NCBI GenBank assembly: GCA_037953745.1
Contig: JBAKBP010010452.1
Location: 1 to 64,000 of the forward strand
Origin: Lithodes maja
Lineage: Eukaryota; Arthropoda; Malacostraca; Decapoda; Lithodidae
Direction of reading: 5' to 3'
DNA: 64,000 bases
Position 1 is the first letter of the stretch, and every line of letters starts with the position of its first letter. The translations under genes were made by a program, and so were the position numbers. Below are positions 20,828-30,589 of the stretch, in pieces. Below the pieces are notes generated by a model. It searched no databases. It was not told where the DNA came from and saw only the letters and a program-made list of their open reading frames with translations.

Positions 20828-22415
20828 TATGAAGTCAGACTGCCATGGAACCAACATAAAGAGAATCTGCCTTCTAATAATGGTTTAGCAGCGGGTCGCC
20901 TAAGGGGTCTGCAGAAGCGTTTCAAACAAGAACCCGTCTATGGTAGTCACTACACCAACGTTATCCAAGATCAGCTTCATCGTGACTTTATTGAAGAGGT
21001 TCCTTTCGGTGTCAATATTTGGCACATCACAGGGTCACCAAGAATAGCACAACGACGCCCGTTCGTATTGTGTACGACTGTTCGGCTAGTATTGGCAAGG
21101 GCAGACCAAGTCTTAATGACTGCCTTTACACAGGGCCATCACTAGTGCCGGATCTGACAAAATTATTGCCGAGATTCAGGGTCCACAAATATGCCTGGAT
21201 AAGTGACATCGAGAAGGCCTTTCTCATGTTGAGACTTCATGAGGAAGATCGTGACTACACCCGATTTCTGTGGCCGAAGGATCCCTTGGATTTGTCTTCA
21301 CCCTTACTTTACTACCGATTTAAGGTAGTGTCGTTCGGGGCGACTTGCTCACAGTTTTTTCTTAATGCCACGATCTTGAAGCATCTTTCCATTATCAAAG
21401 TGGATCCCGAAGTTGTGGAGGCTATTAAGGAAGGTTTGTACATTGACAACCTCCAGGGGACAGGCAGTGCTGAAGAAACTGTCATTAAGCGTTACTGGGA
21501 TGCCCATAGAATAATGTCTCAAGCACATTTATATCTTAGAGAGAGGGCTACCAATAGTCCTCAACTACGAGACCTCCTGCAATTGGATGGTGTTGCTGCC
21601 AAGGATCAAGAGCAAGTGAAGACATTAGGACTCTTATGGTTACCTGACACTGATCTGTTGACGTTCAACGCTAGTCTCCCAGAGACCAATAAGGCAACAA
21701 AAAGAGGTGCTTAAGAGTGACGGCACAACTGTTCGATCCACTCGGAGTACTACTGGCTGTTACAATATGGTCCATAATTTTCTTACAGCAATTATGGAGA
21801 CTGAAACTAGATTGGGACGTTCCGCTACCTGAAGACTGCGCTACCGAATGGTCTACAATTACCAAGGACCTGCACCTCTGCTGTGACTTTACTTATCTTC
21901 GGAGGTCGGTATATGCTGACTCAGTGGAACTTCATGCGTTTAGCGATGCAAGTGGTGTCGCTTATGGCACTGCAATATATTTTGTGAGCCCGGAACATAG
22001 CTGTCTGGTCATCGCTAAAGCAAAGGTCGCTCCCATAAGATCCATAACAATACCAAGACTAGAGCTAACTGCTGCTTTACTAGCCGCCAGATTAATCAAA
22101 TTTGTAGAGGAAGCCTATCATAATATTGTAAAAGTCAACAAAATTGTTTTTACATTGCATTGGTTGCGTAGTATGAAGAAGCTTCCAGTGTATGTCGCAA
22201 ACCGTGTTGACGAGATCAAATCCCTTCTTCCGACTGTAGTATTCCGGTACGTATCCTCTAAAGAAATCCCTAGTGAGTTACTGTCTAGAGGTGTTTCGGC
22301 AAAACATCTGAAATCTTCTGCGTTTTGGTGGGAGGGGCCCATGTGGCTCCGAAACAAAGACGAGTGGCCAGAAGACATATTACCAGATGACCCAATGCCA
22401 AAAGTAACTAGCTAA
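20828..22415 (+). pseudogene. BEL/Pao reverse transcriptase and RNase H
   Basis: The frame continues from YEVRLPWNQHKENLPSNNG and shifts near 21015 before PVRIVYDCSAS, WISDIEKAFLML (motif A), VSFGATCSQFFLN (motif B) and LYIDNLQGTG (motif C; Y-x-D-N is common in this superfamily). A second frameshift near 21712 precedes TAQLFDPLGVL. RNase H shows LHAFSDASGVAYG and IPRLELTAALLAARL. At the third catalytic Asp the text is KIVFTLHWLRSMK, where relatives have about five more residues including the Asp, so the active site is incomplete. A TAA at 22413-22415 then interrupts the frame. Confidence 0.85.
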
Positions 22416-23651
22416 GTCATTGGGACCAATGATGAACAGGACACACGGTTATGGAACTGGGAAAAATATGGCAGTTATGATAAATTAATTCGGGTAGTTG
22501 CATGGACTATTCAATACAAGAATAATTTGAAGGCTAAAATTAAAGGGACGTCTCCCACAGACAGTGCCCTCCTCAGCATAAAGGAACTAAAAGTAGCAGA
22601 AAAGATTATAGCTCAAAGATGCCAGCAGGAATGCTTCCCAAAGGAGTACGAGATGCTGTCTGGTGACAAGGGTACTCGCAATAATTTGGTAAACCAATTA
22701 GGACTTGTCATGAAAGGAGGTTTAATTGTATGTGAAGGTAGATTGAAGTTAGCGGCTCTTCCGGATACAAAGAAATATCCGATACTACTGCCTGCCAAAC
22801 ATCCTTTCACTACCATGCTCATCAATATGTGTCATCGTGTCTGTTGTCACTATGGAGTTAATCACGTGGTCGCATATATATGGCAAAGGTGGTGGATTCC
22901 TAAGATAAGACAAGTGGTAAAACAAGTGACCAGTAAGTGTATAACCTGTCGTAAAATACAGGGTAATACCTACGCGAAATCTAGAGTACAACCTCTACTA
23001 GACATCAGGACTACTCCTAAAGATCCCTTCGAGGTCACGGGGGTCGATTATACAGGAGCAATTCCTGTCCGGGACTCACACAACAACAAGGCTTATATGC
23101 TTTTATTTACGGGCGCTACGACAAGAGCTATTCACATTGAAGTAGTCAGCAATATGACCTGTGACAGCTTTATCCATGCGTTCCGGAGATTTTGTAGTAG
23201 GCAGGGATTTCCACAGATAATGTTAAGCGACAATGCTGCTACATTTGTGGGAGCTTCCAGACACTTGGAAGACATCCAAAGAGATCCCAATCTTCAGGCT
23301 CATCTTGCCGAAATCCGATGTGAATGGCGTTTTATCCCAGCATGTGCGCCTTGGTTCGGAGCTATTTGGGAGAGAACCATAGGTATTGTGAAGGCTGGGC
23401 TTAAAATAGTACTAGGTCGTGCTCTAGTCTCCTTTGAGGAACTAACTACTGTCCTATTGGAGCTGGAGGCTACCGTGAATGATCGCCCTTTAACATATAT
23501 CTCGGATGATCTGGAGAACCCTTGCCCTATTACTCCATCCATGCTGGTTAAAGGTCGTAGACTTTGTGACTTCCCAAAGGACCTAATTCAGCTAGATGAG
23601 TTGCAGGATCCTAGTTACGATAGTAAAGCAGCAATAACTTTCTCTTCATAA

Positions 23652-23875
23652 TTGCTGAGGGGCACAGGGCCCTGGGTGGGGCTTTGGTTTCCCGGGCGTT
23701 TCCGCATCCTCCTCAGCTCCCCGCCATGGAGTGGCTTCGGTCACCCAGGCTTTATTGTGGTCGGCAGGGAGGGTTCTGTGGGGGCGCTCGGTTATGGCCT
23801 TGGCCTTGCTCGGGGCCTTGGGGCTGTTCGGCCAGGCAGCTTGGGGAAAAACAACAACAACAACAACACAGCAGG
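23652..23875 (+). mobile_element. GC-rich insert with (AAC)n tail, possible SINE
   Basis: About 220 bp, far more GC-rich than its surroundings, ends in AAAAACAACAACAACAACA and interrupts the BEL integrase between two recognisable segments. The tail suggests retroposition. There are no clear Pol III boxes, and target duplications could not be fixed. The family is not recognised. Confidence 0.55.
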
Positions 23876-24011
23876 TACAATTACATCAATAAATTGATCC
23901 GGGACCTATGGAGGCGTTGGTCTAGTAAATACTTGGCATCACTACGAGAAGCCTATAAGAATAAAAGAGGCTCATCAAGCAGAGTATGGCCAAAGATAAA
24001 TGACATCGTGC

Positions 24012-24683
24012 TTAACCCGCTTAACCCGCTGAGTGCCAGCTAATTAGTGAAGCTGTGTCACCGCCAGTGCCAGAGTATTTTGTATTTTAATTTTTTTGGC
24101 TAAATCTATCAAGTTGGGTGAGAAAGGAAGGATAATGGTAAAAAAAACACTCCCCTTGTCCATTTTCGCCATAAATCAGGTGATTGTCGCGAATGTAGCT
24201 GACATTTTCAGAGTAAACACCATGACTTTTATGGTATCGGAAAATATAGGTGGCAGGGTGGTGGGAGGGTGGTTTAGGGGATGGTGGGGGGAAGGTAGAA
24301 GGGTAATTGACTCCTGTTTCAAATATGAAGCCGATTGGTGAGGTAGTTTCGCCACCACGGATTTTCCTTTTTTTCCTTTTCTTCGTACGTATACGCTGGA
24401 AGTGGGTGGTAGGAGGGAGGTGGGGGTGTGGTGGGGGGAAGACAGAAGGGTAGGGGACTTGTCACACAAATATGGAACCGATTGGTTTAGTCGTTTTTTT
24501 TTGTGAGGCAACCGATAGTCAGCGAGTGGGTGGGGGGAGGGAGTTGTGTTGGGGGTGGCAAGAAGCCAGAAGGGTAAGGTACATGTGGTAGAAATATGAA
24601 AGCCATAGGTGCAGTCGTTTCGCTGCTACAATTTTTTTCGGCGAGTCCGTATATATACGGACCTGGCACTGGGCATGACTTGA
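24012..24683. mobile_element. piggyBac-like MITE with internal tandem repeats
   Basis: Inserted in the BEL integrase C-terminus. The left flank is TTAA (24012-24015, repeated at 24021) and the right is TTGA (24680-24683), a one-base change from TTAA. The ends are imperfect inverted repeats (left CTGAGTGCCAGC; right on minus CCCAGTGCCAGG). Flanking integrase codons line up in frame when the block is ignored. The interior has three diverged units of about 140 bp with GGGTGGTRGGAGG and AGAAGGGTA motifs. No transposase. Confidence 0.68.
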
Positions 24684-25062
24684 CCCTAGTCCGTTTGAGG
24701 GACCTCGTGTCCTTTGGAAACTTGGTAGGGTAGTTAGACTCTATCCCGGACGACGAGATGATCTGGTTAGAGTGGTCCAGATTAGAACAAAAACTGGCTT
24801 GACCACTCGACCCATCGTCAAGTTGTATCCATTGGAACAGGAAATCGAAAGCATTTCGATCCCTCAACCGGCGGTCACTGGTGATGGTGTTAGCTCTCAT
24901 GACTCCACCCCTATGTAACCAGCGGTCGCTGGACCATCTGCCAGTAACGATCCTGTTGGAAGATTACCTCTTCGCCGAGCCGCTGTTAGCTCTTCACAGC
25001 TCTGGAGATCTAACATCGCTGCGGGATTATTGTAGATAATGTACATATTGGTGGTGGGAATG

Positions 25063-25553
25063 TGTCGAGACTCGTAAGTAACTTGACAGTTTAGGTTAAG
25101 TAAACATACTGGAAATTCAAATTAGGCGCCAGTATTAGGCTAAGTTATATATCTATATAAAATATATATACTATTTCGTATTAAGTTTATATGGATTTAT
25201 TATTCATAAATATATCGGGTTATCATTATAATCAATCCGGAATATCTTTTAGTTAGTTAAATGATGCATTGGTGGAATATAACTGCGCATGCGTCATTCT
25301 CGGGACTGGCGGGTTCATCGCCATAAACCTTAGAATCGCTTTAGCTACGACCTCGAGAACATCTCCTTCTAGCCTCTCCGATACAACCACCTGTTTCCTG
25401 CTAAGTCATCCTAATTCTTCTCTTAGTAGCCACTATACCTTCTATCTATTCCTACCACTATCATTGAGCTATCTATCCATATCAACCAATAAAAGTAAGA
25501 TAATTCTTGTGAGATTATAGGTAAATTTCACTTTGTTTACTCTTGAATTCTCA
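25063..25553 (+). repeat. BEL/Pao 3' LTR
   Basis: A 491-bp match to 17346-17835 with roughly fifteen differences by eye, preceded by a purine-rich tract (25051-25062). It ends GAATTCTCA at 25553. Confidence 0.92.
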
Positions 25554-27040
25554 CAGTTCGTCCGGAAACTCCTCCTAGACCATTTGATGGATTTTCACCA
25601 AATTTCATAGATATAACCATTTGGTCAATGCAAAGGTCAGTCAAAAAGAAATATTCCATTTAACTAAAAGGTTTAGGTCAAAGGTCAAGGTTCAAAATAT
25701 GGTGAATATTCATTTTTTGTTTAGTTTGTACTCAAATTTCTTAATTTTTACTATACAAGTTTCAGGAAACCTTGATATCATATTGACAACATTTTAGATA
25801 AATATTCTAAAGGCAAAGGTAAAAGGTCAAGGCCAAAGGTCAAAATCATTATTTTACTAGTATTTCTTATACTAACTGTTAGATTCTCACTAGGCTTACC
25901 ATGTATATTCGGAATACCTAGGCCAAGGTCAGATAAGAAACTATACAATTCCACATGAAAGGTCAAGGTCACAGGTCAAGGTCAAATAAATAGTCAATAT
26001 GCTATTTTCTTTACTTTTCATGCAAACTTCACATTTAGTGAGATAGTTGCACTTAAAATTAAAAGGAAAATATTAAATTGTTTGACAAATGTCATGAAGA
26101 TCAAGATAAAGGTCAAAGGTCAAGGTCAACTATTCTATTAATATATATGAAACTAACTGATGTGTTTTAATGAAATTAGGAATTCTTATTAAATTTCCTG
26201 GGCAATGTCATTGACAAAATAAATGTACTCTTACATAAAGGTCAAGGTCATAGGTTAAGGTCAAAGGTCAACTTTTACTATTTATTTTTAGTTTTTACTC
26301 ATGTCTTCATATTCACTATACAAGTTACTGGTAACCTTGATATTGTATTGCCCAAATATTAGATAAATATTCTAAAGGGTAAGGTCAAAGGTCAAGGTCA
26401 AAAGTCAAAATAAGTTTTGTACTAGTATTTCTTATACTAACTTATATTTTCACTAGGCTTACCATGTATATTCTGAATACATAGTCCAAGGTAATACTAG
26501 AAACTTTACAATTCCTTAAGAAAGGTCAAGGTCACAGGTCAAGGTCAAACAAAAGGTCAATATGCAATGTTCATACTTTTCATGCAAAATTCACAAAATG
26601 TAGTGACAGTTACACTTTAAATGAAAATGAAAACAATAAATGTTGAGACATACCATAAAGGTCAAGATCAAGGTCAACTTTTATTAATTAAAAAGATTAC
26701 ACACATTTTGGGAAACTGGCTGTGTTGCATATTACTTAAATAACATATATATATATAAAATTTCACATAAATATTGTAATAGTTAAGGGAAAAGGTCAAG
26801 CTCAAAACAAGAGTGTGTCATTTTTCCCTAAACTCCTCCTAGACTGCTTAATGTATTGTTACCAAATTGTACAAGCAAATTCAGTTGGGCAAAGAGATGA
26901 CCATCCAAATATATGTTTTTTTACTTTTAGTCAAAGGTCAAAGGTCAAGGTCACAGTATATGATCACTATTTGTAATTTATAAGTTTGTATAATTATGAA
27001 TTACACTACAGTATATCCATAATGCTAGTTAATACTAACT
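25554..27040 (+). repeat. AGGTCA-rich long-period repeat
   Basis: Clusters of AGGTCA, often AAAGGTCAAGGTCA or GGTCACAGGTCAAGGTCA, recur more than 25 times. Longer units are visible: 25750 onwards and 26315 onwards both start ACTATACAAGTT and share several hundred bases, including TTCACTAGGCTTACCATGTA (period about 565 bp). AAACTCCTCCTAGAC occurs at 25566 and again near 26830 and may mark unit starts. No ORF of note is present. Confidence 0.85.
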
Positions 27041-28090
27041 TTTATTTTTTTTTTTTTTTTTATTAGGTGACCGTTACAAAATGGTGTACAATCTATCTTA
27101 TTCTTATTCTAGTTTATCTTATTGTACCAGTACGTCCCTACAATCAACCTAGTTGTTCCCCAATTCGACCCTCCGCCACAACCATTGCAAAGTCCAAGTC
27201 TCTCACTCTTGTTCTCTGTAGCGGGGAGGACCTTGTACCCCTGAGACATAGGAGTGCAGACCTGAGAAGAGAGAAAGAGAGCCGGCATCTCATCCAAGTT
27301 ATGACTTGGCTTCTATGCTGGCCTTTTTCTCCGATATTTGTTCAGCTAATCTGGCATAGAAGACACTTGCAGAAGGTCCCATTCCTCCCAACGATGAGAA
27401 GACCAGAGGAGTAAAGCTTCCTTGATCCCTGTTCAAAATTCTTTCTTCATAAGCGCGTTTTTTCTCACTTTCGTTTCTCAAGTATGCCGCCTTGAGACCT
27501 CGCTCGCGATATGTTTGTGCTCTTGGGTTGAAGATTCTGATGTCGAAAAAAGCCTGTTGTCCCCTCGCCCAAAAACTTCGAGCACTTACGTCCACGCTTG
27601 CTTCATTTGAAGTATTTGCAGTATTGTGAGCCAAGCGCTGTCCGTCCATAGGCAGAAGTTCTGGTTCGATTCTGTAATCATGGCACACCTCGTCCAGCAT
27701 TTGTGCAGTGATGTCTCGTACTTCATCATGCCGGATACAGATGAATCCTCCTTTCTTACAAGTCATACAGTGGTCTGAGTTGTTTATTTCACCACATGCA
27801 CATTTCAGCGGCAGGTTCGAAACTGGCCAACCATACCTCAAGGCTACGGCATCATTGAATTCTTGATTATTTAAGCTGAAGCCTTTTCCTTTATTGGTAA
27901 TGAAGTGAGCCAATTTGAAGCCCCCGTGTCTTGTGCCATCTCAACTCTCATTTTCAGTTCTTCCCAACAGTCGGTCTTAATTTGTTCTAGGCTATGTTTC
28001 TGTCTCTCTTCTCTGCTCTTTGTAATTTCCTGTGTGACATTCCTGCATAGTAGCCACGTGCGGGCATGCGCGCGCGTCGGCTGCCCAGCC
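27041..28090 (-). pseudogene. C-terminal part of a non-LTR-type element (zinc finger plus nuclease-like domain)
   Basis: An open frame (27913-27299, 204 residues) and its upstream extension in another frame (to about 28030; a one-base shift near 27890) encode ALRYGWPVSNLPLKCACGEI, then DHCMTCKKGGFICIRHDEVR, then ASVDVSARSFW, AFFDIRIFNP and a final TPLVFSSLGGMG. The CxCG...HCxxC cluster followed by a D...FFDxRxF pattern resembles the C-terminal zinc-finger and PD-(D/E)XK-like region of RT-bearing elements that use a restriction-like nuclease; this assignment is from memory of the family and only moderately sure. A run of about 18 T at 27047-27064 on plus is a poly-A tail on minus. No RT remains. 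Confidence 0.55.
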
Positions 28091-28153
28091 GTTTAGAAAC
28101 TGGCTGGCGTCAGCCGGCCGGCCGGCTTTTCCTTAGTATATATCCTACGACAA

Positions 28154-30375
28154 TGTAACTAATGTCTGGGATATTCTTATGTTGTTTCACAGCTTGAAGC
28201 TGCCCTTATTCTTAACCAACGCATCTTAGTATATTTTATTCTCGATAGTTGATTGTTTCATTATAATATATAAGATGTAAGTTTAGTGAGAGTGGGAGGA
28301 GGCGAGCGGGAGAGAGAGACCGGCTGGGGGACGTTGCTTCGCGCGGAGAGTCCAGCTTGGGATGAGCCTGATGTTGCCACGTGCATTTGATAGCAACATT
28401 AGGCTTAGTTTCGACTCACGCCAGGGGTAGAGGATTTTGACCCGGCAACTGTGTTGAGTGTTGCCAAGCATGGGATGTATTTTGCATGCCTAGGGTGGGG
28501 TCCAGACAGATTCAAGACTCAGAGCTCACCTCACTGTCGTACCCTTCGGACCCCCTTGATATCTATCCCTCTCAACCCCACTTAGAAACTTTCTCTCTTA
28601 CTTTGTATACCTTCCTTCCACTACTTCACCAACCTATTTAATTATCCCATCCCCTTGATAGACCTTATATCTATTATTGTATTAACCCGTCCAGCCCCGG
28701 TTAGTTTTGTAATGTTTGTTCACCAGAACCCGGCCGGTTTTCAAAAAATGGTTTTATTCCAGAAACAATAGCGAATGGGTTAGGAATAAAGGAAAAACCA
28801 CGAAAAACCGCTCAAAAAGCTTAAAAAATGGTCCTACAGATCCCCCGAAAACGTATTTTACAAGAGTAAAAAATTGAAGGCAATTACCCCAAAAAACACA
28901 GGTTATTGCGTGCTCACGCGCACGCACGTGGACTTTGAGAGTTTTCAACCATCGGCGCGGTTGCGTGGGATACGTACACAGTTCCCATACAAATCTGAGC
29001 CCTCTTGAGTGGCTACACCTGAGGTTACGGTCAGCGCAATTAGGGTGACGCGCCAGGCGCGTCTCTGGGGCTGTGCGTTACATACATCGCCGACGCGTCA
29101 GGCGCGTCGCTGGGGCTGTACGGGTTAACGACGAGCTCTCAGATAACTAGATAGGATTTTGGGCCTTATGCAGAGACGTAATTTTTAATGAGACCTAGGA
29201 AGCTTTTTTTGTTGTCTAATATTTGGTGGTTTCATGCTTGCTAGTGTGTTCTTGTGTCAGGTTAGCAGGGGCTAGACCGGAGGGGAGGCTTTTTGCGATC
29301 CTTTAAGTAAAGTCTGCTGGTGCGAGTCCTGTGGACCCGCACGACATTACTAGGATACCCGTGGGAGTCTGGGGGCATTTTCTTGTCTGTGTCCCTGTGT
29401 GTCTAGTGTTGTGTTGTGTGAGGGCCCTTGCCTAGTCCACTCAGCACTGCGCTAGCACGTCTTGCTTTTGTTTTAGGGTCGCCAGGAGAGAGTCAGATAC
29501 TTGCGATCTGAGTCTCTCAAGAGAGCATCCTTTCAATTAGAGTAATTTGGCGCACAGACTTGGGAACGTCCCTAGGCTAGAGCAGGTGGCTCAGCCCGGG
29601 TATCCGAAGCCTATATCCTTCCGGCTAGACCTCTGCCACCTGGCAGATTAACAGCTAGGGGTATATCATCTCTGTATGCTTGTTATTGTGCCACAGTTTA
29701 CCGTTTTTGTGAGCATTGTGAGTCAGGGTGTGGCTTAGAGACTCTGTCCGAGCAGGCTTGCCTGACTAAGAGTGAGAAGCACACCTGTATGTGGTTATGT
29801 TGCGAGTTGCTGCCTTTATTTAATTATACCTATGCCATTATACACTGTATGGCCTATCACTAGTATTTATTCCTGCTTATGAGTTAAGAGTTCTCTAAAT
29901 CCGTAACGTACTTTCTTTGCTAAGCATCAGATCCTATAGTAGCCGAATGCAGTTTAGAAACCCGCATCTTGTCTACCTGTATGATGTTTTGAGGACCGTT
30001 TGCTTTAACCTTCTTTCACGCAGGGGTGATTAGTTGTATTAATTAACGTAACGTTAAATGTACTTTCTTCTAGTTTGTTATTAAATTGTTTCTGCAATTT
30101 AATTCTGTTATCTATCTTTTCCTTGAAGCTTTAAGTCAACTTAATTGTGTGATCTTTTATATAGCCTGCTTGACTATCAGCAGTCTATAGTGCGTGCACC
30201 CTGTAACCGAGTCATAGGATACCTCGTTGTCCAGGCAGGACTCTTGACGGTTTAGGGTGGTTTGTTGCCTGGGTTTATAGATAAGGGTTGGATCTAGCGT
30301 TTTCCGTTGTTGCTTGTTGCCGCATACCTAGTCCAATAGAAAGAGCCCAGTGTTTATATATCTCAGGACGTAACA
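28154..30375 (+). repeat. Gypsy-1 5' LTR (start approximate), split by a MITE
   Basis: The end is fixed by homology: ...GACGTAACA followed by AATGGCGACCTTGC, as in Gypsy-2. Segments such as TCGCCAGGAGAGA, GATCTGAGTCTCTCAAGAGAGC and GTAATTTGGC align to the Gypsy-2 LTR. A TGTAACTAATG at 28154 is the likely start: after removing the 447-bp MITE the length is about 1.77 kb, close to the 1.86 kb of Gypsy-2. The first 500 bp are only weakly similar, so the boundary is an estimate. Confidence 0.55.
28682..29128. mobile_element. piggyBac-like MITE in the Gypsy-1 LTR
   Basis: Flanked by TTAA on both sides (28682-28685 and 29125-29128). The inverted ends are CCCGTCCAGCCCCGG on the left and, read on minus, CCCGTACAGCCCCAGC on the right. 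TTAA targets plus CCC-starting ends are the piggyBac signature. No transposase. Two GACGCGYCAGGCGCGTC palindromic motifs lie near the right end. Confidence 0.78.
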
Positions 30376-30589
30376 AATGGCGACCTTGCATAGGATTTAC
30401 TGAACAGAGGAATATAGTGGTCATTTGTTTTGAGATTCCTTATGATTAAAGGAATACAGTGGACATAGAGTTTTTTTTTGGAGCAACCAATATAACACAT
30501 TAAAGACTTTAAATAACATTAGTATATACATACTTGCATAGGAGATAAGGCACATTCTATAACCGTGATAATTACTGCAGTACACAAAC

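Larger units (their letters stand above)
22416..24900 (+). pseudogene. BEL/Pao integrase, interrupted by two insertions
   Basis: After the stop the same frame continues to 23651. It carries an HHCC zinc-binding region (CHYGVNHVV...CITCRKIQG) and the DDE core: VDYTG (first D), LSDNAATF (second D) and GAIWERTIG (E). The sequence then breaks at a GC-rich insertion (about 23652-23875) and resumes as LIRDLWRRWSSKYLASLREA. A second insertion, flanked by TTAA/TTGA, occupies 24012-24683. Past it comes the usual C-terminal DUF5641-type end with WKLGRVVRLYPG and TTRPIVKLYPLE to about 24840. The polypurine GGTGGTGGGAATG tract precedes the 3' LTR at 25063. Confidence 0.87.
17346..25553 (+). mobile_element. 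BEL/Pao LTR retrotransposon (inactive)
   Basis: An 8.2-kb element has two matching LTRs, a 1-kb leader, and gag, nucleocapsid/protease, RT/RNase H and integrase in the BEL/Pao order. It is inactivated by three or four in-frame stops, two frameshifts, a short deletion in RNase H, and two insertions in the integrase region (23652-23875 and 24012-24683). The LTRs differ at roughly fifteen positions over 490 bp by eye, so insertion is old. CGTCC precedes the 5' LTR (17341-17345) and recurs at 25559-25563, five bases past the apparent 3' LTR end; it may be a disturbed 5-bp target duplication. Confidence 0.92.

Noticed and set aside
28070..28135. GC-rich palindromic GCCGGC run as a regulatory site or origin
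   Set aside because: Only a short simple repeat with no conserved partner elsewhere in the window.
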